From Pelethousia sp002409725 (GTDB lineage: Bacteria; Bacillota; Clostridia; Christensenellales; CAG-138), in the NCBI GenBank assembly GCA_937915455.1, contig CALDNN010000050.1, forward strand, positions 1-57,739: a DNA stretch of 57,739 bases, read 5' to 3'. The position numbers were made by a program, and so were the translations under genes. Below are positions 9,078 through 16,688 of the stretch, piece after piece (the first letter of the stretch is position 1; every line of letters starts with the position of its first letter). Below the pieces are notes generated by a model that ran no database searches, had not been told where the DNA came from, and worked only from the letters and a program-made list of their open reading frames with translations.

Positions 9078-9241
9078 GCACGAGTTGAATTGCCCGGATT
9101 CCGAGCGGATTTTTATGCCAAGCCGGCAAATTTTCGCAGGAATACTGAGATGTATTTCAAGAAAATTAAAGCAGCATGGCGGAAAATCCGCCGAAAGGCG
9201 GGCGATAACGCTCGCGTCAACACGCCCTATGGAGGATTGAT
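9078..9241 (+). promoter_or_regulatory. gamma-beta intercistronic segment with two exclusive hairpins
   Basis: The only long gap inside the ATP synthase operon. Near its end are two hairpins that share bases and cannot both form: GGCGGA/TCCGCC at 9178-9192 with a 3-base loop, and CCGCC/GGCGG at 9188-9201 with a GAAA tetraloop. No T-run follows, so it is not a terminator. GGAGG at 9231-9235 is the ribosome site for atpD. A role in setting beta expression or in mRNA processing is possible but unproven. Confidence 0.5.
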
Positions 9242-10633
9242 ATGCAAACTGGAACCATCAGCCGCATCAGCGGCCCCGTGATCGATGTGATTTTTCCCGA
9301 TCACGAGCCGGCGACCAACGGCCTGTTACTAACCGAAAGCGGCGTGCATATGGAGGTGGCGGCCCACCTGCGCCAGGGTGAGGTGCGCTGCGTGGCCCTG
9401 GAGGCAACAGACGGCCTCTATTGCGGCATGTCCATCACGGATACGGGCCACGGTATCGAGGTGCCCGTGGGCCCGGAGGTGCTGGGCCGGGTAATCAACG
9501 TAATCGGCGAGCCCATCGATAACCTCGGCCCCATCGGGGGCGAGCGCCGTGGCATCCACCGCCCCGCCCCCAGCTTCACCGAGCAGGATCCGGTAACGGA
9601 GATGTTCGAAACCGGCATCAAGGTGATCGACCTGCTCGCCCCCTATCCCAAGGGCGGCAAGATCGGCCTGTTTGGCGGCGCGGGCGTGGGCAAGACCGTG
9701 CTCATCATGGAGCTAATCCACAACATCGCCACCGAGCACGGCGGCTATTCCGTATTCACCGGCGTGGGCGAGCGCAGCCGCGAGGGCTGCGATTTGATCC
9801 ACGATATGCGCGAAAGCGGCGTAATCGCCAAAACGGCGCTGGCCTTCGGCCAGATGAACGAGCCGCCGGGAAGCCGCATGCGCGTGGCCCTCACGGGCCT
9901 CACCATGGCCGAATACCTGCGCGATACGGACGCGCGGGACGTGCTTTTGTTCATCGATAACATCTACCGCTATGTGCAGGCCGGCAACGAGGTATCCGCC
10001 ATGATGGGCCGCATGCCCTCGGCCGTAGGCTATCAGCCCACGCTGGCCACGGAGCTGGGCGAATTGCAGGAACGCATCACCTCCACCCGAAATGGCTCCA
10101 TCACCTCCGTGCAGGCCATTTACGTACCCGCAGACGACCTGACGGATCCGGCCCCGGCCGCCATTTTTTCGCATTTGGACGCCACCACCGTACTTTCGCG
10201 CCAGGTTTCGGAAATGGGCATTTACCCGGCTGTGAGCCCGCTAGAATCCGGTAGCCGTATCCTCGACCCCATCGTGGTGGGCGAGGACCATTACAACACG
10301 GCCCGCCGCGTGCAGCAGACCCTGCAGCGCTACAGCGAGCTCAAGGATATCATCGCGATCCTGGGTATGGAGGAGCTTTCCAGCGAGGACCGCGCCTGTG
10401 TGCACCGTGCGCGCCGCATGCAAAAGTTCCTTTCCCAGCCCCTGCACGTGGCCGAAGCCTTCACGGGCATGCCCGGCCGCTTTGTGAGCAGGGAGGCGGG
10501 CATCCAAAGCTTCAACGCCATTCTGGACGGCCAGGGGGACGATATGCCCGAGAACGCCTTCTTCATGGTGGGTGATCTCGATGAAGCCCGGGAAAAGGCC
10601 AAAGGTATGAGCGCCAAGGAGGCCGAAGCATGA
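9242..10633 (+). CDS. atpD: ATP synthase subunit beta
   Basis: A 463-residue catalytic F1 subunit. The P-loop is GGAGVGKT, the catalytic glutamate lies in TGVGERSREG, and the DELSEED-region counterpart is GMEELSSEDR. The Walker B region reads LLFIDNIYRYVQAG, with Tyr twice where most beta subunits have Phe. Length is normal. It overlaps atpC by 4 bases (ATGA), indicating coupled translation. Confidence 0.97.
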   Translation: MQTGTISRISGPVIDVIFPDHEPATNGLLLTESGVHMEVAAHLRQGEVRCVALEATDGLYCGMSITDTGHGIEVPVGPEVLGRVINVIGEPIDNLGPIGGERRGIHRPAPSFTEQDPVTEMFETGIKVIDLLAPYPKGGKIGLFGGAGVGKTVLIMELIHNIATEHGGYSVFTGVGERSREGCDLIHDMRESGVIAKTALAFGQMNEPPGSRMRVALTGLTMAEYLRDTDARDVLLFIDNIYRYVQAGNEVSAMMGRMPSAVGYQPTLATELGELQERITSTRNGSITSVQAIYVPADDLTDPAPAAIFSHLDATTVLSRQVSEMGIYPAVSPLESGSRILDPIVVGEDHYNTARRVQQTLQRYSELKDIIAILGMEELSSEDRACVHRARRMQKFLSQPLHVAEAFTGMPGRFVSREAGIQSFNAILDGQGDDMPENAFFMVGDLDEAREKAKGMSAKEAEA

Positions 10634-11046
10634 GCGCCCCTTTCCCGCTCGAAATCCTCACGCCGGAGCACCAGTTTTTCGCCGGCGAGGTGGAAGCGCT
10701 CACCGTTACCAGCATCGATGGCGAGCTGACCATTCTGCGGGGCCACGCGCCCATCACCGCGCCACTGGCCGTGGGCAGCATCAAGCTCAAGCAGGATGGC
10801 CAATGGCGGGAAGCCTTCCAATCCGAAGGCTTTTTAGAGGCCGGGCCCTGGGGCGCCAAGCTCTTCGTGCAGGCCTGCGAATGGCCGGAGAACATCGACG
10901 CCCGCCGGGCGGAAGCCGCCCGTACGCGCGCCGAAGAGCGCCTGCGCCAAAAGCGCAGCATCGAGGAATACCACGCCTCCCAAATCGCCCTCACCAGGGC
11001 CATGGCCAGGTTGCGGATGAGCAACCGCAAGGGGCACGGATTATAG
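10630..11046 (+). CDS. atpC: ATP synthase subunit epsilon
   Basis: A 138-residue subunit with an N-terminal beta-sandwich (about residues 1-85; LEILTPEHQFFAGEVEALTV, GELTILRGHAP) and a C-terminal two-helix domain (about residues 90-130) that can inhibit ATP hydrolysis. It is the last gene of the operon and overlaps atpD by 4 bases. The inverted-repeat block beginning at 11074 probably ends the transcript. Confidence 0.94.
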   Translation: MSAPFPLEILTPEHQFFAGEVEALTVTSIDGELTILRGHAPITAPLAVGSIKLKQDGQWREAFQSEGFLEAGPWGAKLFVQACEWPENIDARRAEAARTRAEERLRQKRSIEEYHASQIALTRAMARLRMSNRKGHGL

Positions 11047-11073
11047 CCCGAAAACTGTTTTTTATGCAAGTAG

Positions 11074-11106
11074 ACGGCCCGGCGCATCCATCATGCGCCG
11101 GGCCGT
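11074..11106. terminator. GC-rich hairpin at the atpC/hemZ convergent junction
   Basis: Fourteen base pairs, ACGGCCCGGCGCAT against ATGCGCCGGGCCGT, with a 5-base loop. TTCTATT follows on the plus strand, a weak U-tract. It lies between the convergent atpC and hemZ genes. Its arms recur almost exactly in the hairpin at 28452-28475, also at a convergent junction. Confidence 0.6.
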
Positions 11107-11129
11107 TCTATTCGACAAAAGCTACTTGC

Positions 11130-11172
11130 TTACTTTTAAAAGTAACAGGGGCTCGGGGGACAGAGTCCCCTG
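11130..11172. repeat. Palindrome plus alternative hairpins
   Basis: Two further elements follow the atpC hairpin. TTACTTTTAAAAGTAA at 11130-11145 is a perfect 16-bp palindrome. Next, GGGGAC/GTCCCC (11156-11161 with 11165-11170) competes with an outer pair CAGGGG/CCCCTG (11147-11152 with 11167-11172). This looks like an extragenic repeat unit or a composite terminator for the minus-strand hemZ transcript. Copy number elsewhere in the genome cannot be judged here. Confidence 0.5.
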
Positions 11173-11179
11173 AAAAGCC

Positions 11180-12670
11180 CTACGTCAGCCCAAACAGCGC
11201 CCGCTTTTCCGCATCCACCGCACGGAGCTTGGCGATATAGGTCTCGATATCCTTGGGGTTGGGGATACGCTCCACGCGGCGCTCCCCGCCGAACACGCGT
11301 TTGCTCATAGCCCCGGCCCCGTGCGCCAATATGGAGGTGGTCTCCTCCATCATATCTACATTATAAATGCAGAGTTTATCCGGCCTCGCGTAGCCCACGT
11401 TTTCGAGGTTGCCTCGCATGTATTTCTGGCGGTACATATAATAGGGCGCAAGGCCCATTGCTGCGGCGCTTTGGCGGCCCATGGCCACCATCGCTTCGGC
11501 CTCGGCAGGCTCCGCCAGAGGGAATTCCGCCAGGCGCTCTTTCAGCTTGGAGGAACGCTTGATGGCCAGCGTGTGCATGGTGAGGTTCTCGGGCCCCATG
11601 GCTTCAATCTCGGCCAGCGTGCGGGCCATATCGGCCGCAGTCTCCCCGGGCAGGCCCGCGATCAGATCCATGTTGATGCTCGAAAAGCCGATCTCCCGCG
11701 CCAGGGAATAGCAGGCTTTGATATCGGCCGGGGTATGCGAGCGGCCAATGCGCAGGAGGGTCTGTGCGTTCATGGTTTGCGGGTTGATGGAGATGCGGCC
11801 CACGCCCAGCTCCTTCATTAACAGTAGCTTTTCCCGGGTAATGGTATCCGGCCTGCCGGCCTCCACGGTCAGCTCGTGGCCGAAGCCGCCGTAGGCTTCC
11901 AGAGCAAAGCCCAAGAGATCCGCCAACTCATCCCGCGTGAGCACGGTAGGCGTACCGCCCCCTACGTACATGGCGCGCAGCTTATAGCCGGATTCCCGCA
12001 GGAGGATAGAGCCCAGGCGGATATCCTCTTTAAGCGCGCCAAGGTATGGCCCCATATCCGTTTTCGGCCCGCGTACCTGGCTCAAAAAGGAGCAATAGAG
12101 GCAGCGGGAGGCGCAGAAGGGGATGCCGATGTATACGTCCAGATCCTTGGGCGTTTGGCTTCGGAAAACGGCCTCCTGCACGGCGTTGATCTCTTCGCAC
12201 AGATGGAGCTTATCCGGGAAAACGTCGAATTCCTTTAGCATCATGCGCCGGGCTTCCTCCGGCCCTTCCCATTCCCGCAGTTCTCGCAAGAGCCGCGTGG
12301 GCCGGATGCCGGTAAGGGAGCCCCAGGGCAACAGGGCTTCGGGGAAAAGCTGCCGCAGCGCGCGGAACGCGGCGATCTTGATGCAGCGCTTCTCATAGCG
12401 CTTTTGCACCAAAGGCCCGCCCTGCACAGACGGGTGGTGGTAGCTGTAGACGGCGGTCTTTGGCTCCGCCCTTCCGTAAAGCGTAACGGAAGCGGCCGCC
12501 AGCCAGGGGTCGGCCTCGATATCCAAGTTGACCTCTACCAGCGCGTCGCCTTCCGCCATGGCTATCGTCTGGCCTTCAGCGGGCTGGATCTCCACAGCAT
12601 CGAAAAAAAGCCGAATCTCTTCGGCTATATCGTTCAAAAAACCGGGGCGGTTCGTGCAGAGCGTTACCAT
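11180..12670 (-). CDS. hemZ: HemZ-type radical SAM coproporphyrinogen dehydrogenase-like protein
   Basis: A 496-residue radical SAM protein of the HemN/HemW/HemZ group. The cluster-binding motif is PFCASRCLYCSF (CxxxCxxC), followed by the SAM-binding motif YVGGGTPT. The roughly 160-residue N-terminal extension before the radical SAM core, with LLPWGSLTGIRPTRL, is characteristic of the Clostridia/Bacillus HemZ subfamily rather than HemW. Proposed functions are anaerobic coproporphyrinogen oxidation or heme handling; no other heme genes are present, so the substrate is open. Its start overlaps the end of the MBL hydrolase gene by 7 bases. Confidence 0.88.
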   Translation of the reverse strand: MVTLCTNRPGFLNDIAEEIRLFFDAVEIQPAEGQTIAMAEGDALVEVNLDIEADPWLAAASVTLYGRAEPKTAVYSYHHPSVQGGPLVQKRYEKRCIKIAAFRALRQLFPEALLPWGSLTGIRPTRLLRELREWEGPEEARRMMLKEFDVFPDKLHLCEEINAVQEAVFRSQTPKDLDVYIGIPFCASRCLYCSFLSQVRGPKTDMGPYLGALKEDIRLGSILLRESGYKLRAMYVGGGTPTVLTRDELADLLGFALEAYGGFGHELTVEAGRPDTITREKLLLMKELGVGRISINPQTMNAQTLLRIGRSHTPADIKACYSLAREIGFSSINMDLIAGLPGETAADMARTLAEIEAMGPENLTMHTLAIKRSSKLKERLAEFPLAEPAEAEAMVAMGRQSAAAMGLAPYYMYRQKYMRGNLENVGYARPDKLCIYNVDMMEETTSILAHGAGAMSKRVFGGERRVERIPNPKDIETYIAKLRAVDAEKRALFGLT

Positions 12671-13311
12671 AGCTCCGGACTCCTTTGCAAATAGGGGTTA
12701 TATTGCCGCTCATGCGCCAAGGTAGTAGCCACGTCGTGGCCGGGCAGGACTTTGTAGTCGTCTTTCAGCGGAAAGAGCTTTTCCCGCACGGAATCATAAA
12801 GCGCTTGCGCGCTGCCCCCGATCAGGTCGCAGCGGCCCACGTTCTCTAAGAAGAGCGTATCCCCGCTAAAGATGGTCTTCGATTTCTCATGCACATAGCA
12901 GATGCCGCCCGGGCTATGCCCCGGCGTGGCGATGACCGTAAGGGGAATACCGGCCGGCCCGATCTCTTCCCCACCCGTGAGCAGCACATCCGCCCGGCAG
13001 GGCTCCACCGGGTAGACGCCGCTACGCTGGAGGTTGTAGGTATCGTCGGAAAGGCCGCGTGCATCCGCCTGGCCGATGTAAACCTTCGCCCCTTGGCGCT
13101 GCAATTCGGCTACGCCCAGGATGTGGTCGAAATGGCAATGGGTGAGCAGCACGGCCGTACATTTGAGCCCCTGTTCTTCCAAAAAGGGCAACACGCGGCG
13201 CTTGGCGTCCGCCGGGTCAACGATGAAGCATTCGCCTGTCGCGCCGCCGGATACGACATAGGTGTTAACCTGCAAAGGCCCCGTGTGCAATAGATCAATG
13301 GAGATGGGCAT
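12664..13311 (-). CDS. MBL-fold metallo-hydrolase (glyoxalase II-like)
   Basis: A 215-residue metallo-beta-lactamase-fold hydrolase. The metal site is THCHFDH (HxHxDH), with further ligands in TPGHSPGG, SGDTLF and LPGHD. This arrangement is typical of the small glyoxalase II-like hydrolases commonly found beside rel, dtd and hemZ in Clostridia. The true substrate is unknown. AAGGAG precedes the ATG. It sits between dtd and hemZ and is probably co-transcribed with both. Confidence 0.85.
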   Translation of the reverse strand: MPISIDLLHTGPLQVNTYVVSGGATGECFIVDPADAKRRVLPFLEEQGLKCTAVLLTHCHFDHILGVAELQRQGAKVYIGQADARGLSDDTYNLQRSGVYPVEPCRADVLLTGGEEIGPAGIPLTVIATPGHSPGGICYVHEKSKTIFSGDTLFLENVGRCDLIGGSAQALYDSVREKLFPLKDDYKVLPGHDVATTLAHERQYNPYLQRSPELW

Positions 13312-13329
13312 ATCCGCTCCTTTCGTAAA

Positions 13330-13776
13330 TCAAAAAAGCTTTTTGCTCTCGAGCAGGATGGTCACCGGCCCGTCGTTGACTAGCTCCACCTGCATCTCGG
13401 CCCCGAAGCGGCCCGTTTCCACATGCAGCTTTTGGCCGAGCAGCTCAACGGCCGCCTCATAAAGAGGGATGGCCGTTTCGGGCCTCGCCGCCCGGATGAA
13501 ACTTGGCCTGCGGCCATGGCGCGCATCGCCCAGAAGGGTAAATTGGGAGATGAGCAAAATTTCCCCGCCCGTTTGCAGGATGTCGAGGTTCATCTTGCCG
13601 GCTTCATCTTCGAAGATGCGCAGGCCCAACAACTTTTCACAGATGTAGGCCGCATCCTCGGGGCCGTCTCCATCCTCCACCCCCAGCAGCACTAAGAGGC
13701 CCGGGCCGATCTTGCCCGCAACCTCGCCGCCGATGGCTACGTTCGCGCGGGAGACCCGCTGCACCACCGCCCGCAT
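13330..13776 (-). CDS. dtd: D-aminoacyl-tRNA deacylase
   Basis: A 148-residue DTD, which removes D-amino acids (and glycine from tRNA-Ala) from mischarged tRNA. The two family motifs are SQFTLLGD (usually SQFTLxxD) and the Gly-cisPro motif in NDGPVT. Start MRAVVQRVSRANV is typical. It starts 2 bases after the rel stop, so translation is probably coupled; no strong ribosome site is visible. Confidence 0.94.
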   Translation of the reverse strand: MRAVVQRVSRANVAIGGEVAGKIGPGLLVLLGVEDGDGPEDAAYICEKLLGLRIFEDEAGKMNLDILQTGGEILLISQFTLLGDARHGRRPSFIRAARPETAIPLYEAAVELLGQKLHVETGRFGAEMQVELVNDGPVTILLESKKLF

Positions 13777-13778
13777 GG

Positions 13779-16067
13779 CTATACGTTCACGCGATAGGCC
13801 CGGGTCACGCCCCGGATCTTGCGCATGCTCTTGATGATATTATCCAACTGGCCCGCGCTCACCACCTCGAAAGTAAGCATGGTCCAAACGATGTTGTTTT
13901 TATCCGTTTTGGCATTCATGGCATTGATGGAGATATTCATATTGGCCAAAACCTGCGAAAGCTCCATCAAAAGCCCGGTGCGCTCCGCGCCTTCCACCTG
14001 GATGGTGGCCGTATAGGAGCTCTTGGCGCCGCTGGCCCAATGCGCGTCGATGATGCGCTCCGCATCCAGCATCAAATCGCCGATGTTGGGGCAATCCTTG
14101 CGGTGGATGGAAACGCCCCGGCCCCTGGTCACATAGCCGATGATATCATCCCCGGGCAGGGGGCTGCAGCATCTTGCAAAGCGCACGGCCATATCGGTGT
14201 TGCCTTCAATGATGACCCCAGCGTCGCGCCCCTGGCGCTCGGCCGCGCGGGCGTCGCCGGATTCGGCTGCCTCCAGCTTTTCAAGAAGGTCGTTTTCACG
14301 GTGCTCCCGGCGCAGCTGCTCCAATAGCTTATGCGTCACCTGGCCCGTGGTCACGCCGCCATAGCCCACGGCCGCGTAAACATCCTCCGGGTCGGACATA
14401 TTGTAGCGCTTGAGCAGGTCGGCGAAATATTCGCCCTTGGTCGCATCAACAAAGGTATAGCCCTGGCGCTTGATGGCTTCCGCAAGCATTTCCTTGCCAC
14501 GCTGGATATTCTCGGCCCGGTTGGCCTTTTTGAACCATTGGCGGATCTTGGCCTTGGCCTGCTGAGTTTTGACGAGCTTAAGCCAATCTCGGCTGGGCTG
14601 GGCGTTGGGCGAGGTGATGATCTCCACCACGTCGTTGTTTTTGAGCTTGTAATCGAGGCGCACGATGGCCCCGTTCACCTTGGCATGCTGGGTCTGGCTG
14701 CCTACGTTGGTATGGATGCGGTAGGCGAAATCCAGCGGCGTGCTGCCCGTGACCAGGTCTATAATGCGGCCCTGCGGGGTGAGCACATATACGTAGTCGC
14801 TGAAGAAATCCTTGCGGATGTTCTCCACGAATTCACGCGTTGTGTTGCTGTAGTTCTCCATTTCCAAGGCTTCACGCAGCCAGGCCAGCTTATTGTCGAG
14901 GTCGTCCTGCGCGCCCCGGCCTTCTTTATACATCCAGTGCGCCGCAATGCCGTATTCTGCGGCCCTGTGCATCTCGTGTGTGCGGATCTGCACCTCGAAG
15001 GGCATGCCGCTACCGTCGCCGGAGAAGAGGGTGGTGTGGATCGATCTGTACATATTGGTTTTGGGCATGGCGATATAATCTTTGAAGCGCCCCGGCATGG
15101 GCCGCCAAAGGTTATGGATGATGCCCAGGGCCGCGTAGCAATCGTTCACGGTGTTGACGACGACGCGTACGGCGATGAGGTCGAATATTTCCTCCAGCGT
15201 TTTATTCTGCTTGACCAGCTTTTTATAGATGCTGTATAGGTGTTTGGGCCGGCCGCTGACGGTGGCCTCCACCCCGGCCGTTTTAAGGGACTCCTCGATG
15301 GTGGCGATCGCCGTGTTAAGGGTAATCATGTGCTCGGCCTGCTGGGGGGCGATGGCGCTTTTGAGCTTTTTGTATTCATCCGGCCATATATACCAAAAGC
15401 AGAGATCCTCAAGCTCGCACTTGATGGCGCCCATGCCGAAGCGGTGGGCCAGCGGTGCGTAGACCTCCAGCGTTTCTTTGGCCTTGCGGATACGCTTTTC
15501 CTCACAGCAGTATTCCAGCGTGCGCATGTTGTGCAGCCGGTCCGTGAGCTTGATGATGACCACCCGCACATCCTTGGCGATGGCCAGGAACATCTTGCGC
15601 AGGTTCTCCGCCTGGGCTTCCTCCTGCGTTACCAGCTCGTTCTTGCCCGTTTTTGTAAGCTTGGTAACGCCATCCACCATCTCGGCAATATCCGTGCCGA
15701 AAATGGCGGTCAGCTTCTGCACGTCGTAGTCGCCATCCTCGATCACATCGTGCAAAAGCCCGGCGATCACCGTATGGCTATCCATCCCCATTTCCAGCAG
15801 CATGATGGCCACCCGCTCGGGGTGGATGAAATAGGGCTCGCCGCTCTCCCGCTTCTGCTTGGCATGGGCGGCTTTAGCGACCTCGATGGCCTTATGCAAA
15901 AGCTCCATCTCGGCCGGGGTGAATTTGGCGGTGCAGGCCGCGGTCAGCTCCTCCCCTGCGGCGGCGCCCTGCACCGGGGCGACGGCTGCAATTAGCCCCG
16001 CCTCTATGGGCGCGGCGCATCCGCACGCTTTTTCGGGTATGATGTTGGCCTCGTTTACCTGCTCCAT
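13779..16067 (-). CDS. relA: Bifunctional (p)ppGpp synthetase/hydrolase
   Basis: A 762-residue long Rel/SpoT-type enzyme controlling the stringent response. In order: HD hydrolase domain (LLHDVIEDGDYD), synthetase domain (GRPKHLYSIYKK, GRFKDYIAMPK, EVQIRT), TGS domain, conserved cysteine region (RFARCCSPLPGDDIIG) and ACT domain. The RFKD motif is the RxKD form found in bifunctional Rel/SpoT enzymes rather than the ExDD of RelA. The ATG at 16067 has AAGGAGGTG upstream; a longer frame to 16112 would run into the apt terminator. An Ala/Cys-rich N-terminal extension of about 50 residues precedes the HD domain. Confidence 0.95.
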   Translation of the reverse strand: MEQVNEANIIPEKACGCAAPIEAGLIAAVAPVQGAAAGEELTAACTAKFTPAEMELLHKAIEVAKAAHAKQKRESGEPYFIHPERVAIMLLEMGMDSHTVIAGLLHDVIEDGDYDVQKLTAIFGTDIAEMVDGVTKLTKTGKNELVTQEEAQAENLRKMFLAIAKDVRVVIIKLTDRLHNMRTLEYCCEEKRIRKAKETLEVYAPLAHRFGMGAIKCELEDLCFWYIWPDEYKKLKSAIAPQQAEHMITLNTAIATIEESLKTAGVEATVSGRPKHLYSIYKKLVKQNKTLEEIFDLIAVRVVVNTVNDCYAALGIIHNLWRPMPGRFKDYIAMPKTNMYRSIHTTLFSGDGSGMPFEVQIRTHEMHRAAEYGIAAHWMYKEGRGAQDDLDNKLAWLREALEMENYSNTTREFVENIRKDFFSDYVYVLTPQGRIIDLVTGSTPLDFAYRIHTNVGSQTQHAKVNGAIVRLDYKLKNNDVVEIITSPNAQPSRDWLKLVKTQQAKAKIRQWFKKANRAENIQRGKEMLAEAIKRQGYTFVDATKGEYFADLLKRYNMSDPEDVYAAVGYGGVTTGQVTHKLLEQLRREHRENDLLEKLEAAESGDARAAERQGRDAGVIIEGNTDMAVRFARCCSPLPGDDIIGYVTRGRGVSIHRKDCPNIGDLMLDAERIIDAHWASGAKSSYTATIQVEGAERTGLLMELSQVLANMNISINAMNAKTDKNNIVWTMLTFEVVSAGQLDNIIKSMRKIRGVTRAYRVNV

Positions 16068-16110
16068 CTCTTCACCTCCTTGGTCGCGCCCTCTTTCGGC
16101 GCGGGCATGC

Positions 16111-16150
16111 AAAAAACAGGAGAGATCAACGGGAACGCCGTTGATCTCTC
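16111..16150 (-). terminator. Terminator between apt and rel
   Basis: On the minus strand a 13-bp perfect stem (GAGAGATCAACGG with CCGTTGATCTCTC, 5-base loop) is followed by CTGTTTTTT. It starts 11 bases after the apt stop. It should end or reduce scfA-scfB-recJ-apt transcripts before rel, so rel may depend on readthrough or on its own promoter. Confidence 0.85.
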
Positions 16151-16161
16151 GGCTTGGGCGC

Positions 16162-16674
16162 TTAATAGCAAACGGCTGCGTTTACGTCGTAACCTCTGAG
16201 CAGTTCCCTGCCACCCAGATCAGAAAGCTCGATGGCAAAACGGGCTGCCGCCACCTTACCGCCCGCCTGCTCTACCAGGCGGATGGTCGCCAGGGCGGTG
16301 CCGCCCGTAGCCAATAGGTCATCCACCACCAGCACGCGCTCTCCGGGCTTAATGGCGTCGGTATGGATCTCCAGGGCATCGCTGCCATATTCCAGGGCGT
16401 ATTCGTGGCGGATGGTCTTACAGGGGAGCTTGCCCGGCTTGCGGGCCAGCACGAACCCCGCCCCCAGCGCGTAGGCTAGTGCCGAACCCAACACGAAGCC
16501 GCGCGCCTCAGGGCCCACGACCACATCGATTCTTTGCCCGCCCAGGCTTTCCACGATGCTGTCCACCAGCTGCTTATAGGCGGCCGGATCTTTGAAAAGG
16601 GTGGTCACATCCCGGAAGATGATGCCCGCCTTGGGAAAATCCGGTATGGTGCGGATGCTATCCTTGAGATCCAT
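16162..16674 (-). CDS. apt: Adenine phosphoribosyltransferase
   Basis: A 170-residue purine salvage enzyme converting adenine and PRPP to AMP. The PRPP-binding motif is VLVVDDLLATGGTA, the pyrophosphate loop is GPEARGF, and the adenine-binding side reads ARKPGKLPC. Length is standard. AGGAGGAG precedes the start, 14 bases after recJ. Its neighbourhood recJ-apt-rel is a conserved Clostridia/Bacillus arrangement, and a strong terminator follows. Confidence 0.96.
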   Translation of the reverse strand: MDLKDSIRTIPDFPKAGIIFRDVTTLFKDPAAYKQLVDSIVESLGGQRIDVVVGPEARGFVLGSALAYALGAGFVLARKPGKLPCKTIRHEYALEYGSDALEIHTDAIKPGERVLVVDDLLATGGTALATIRLVEQAGGKVAAARFAIELSDLGGRELLRGYDVNAAVCY

Positions 16675-16688
16675 GGTTCTCCTCCTGC

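Noticed and set aside
9090..9281. 63-codon frame in the gamma-beta gap
   Set aside because: It runs into atpD in a different frame, has no ribosome site and encodes a basic low-information sequence.
14331..15995. Plus-strand frames of 302 and 251 codons opposite relA
   Set aside because: They mirror the conserved Rel coding sequence, lack family similarity, and show the composition of antisense frames in high-GC DNA.
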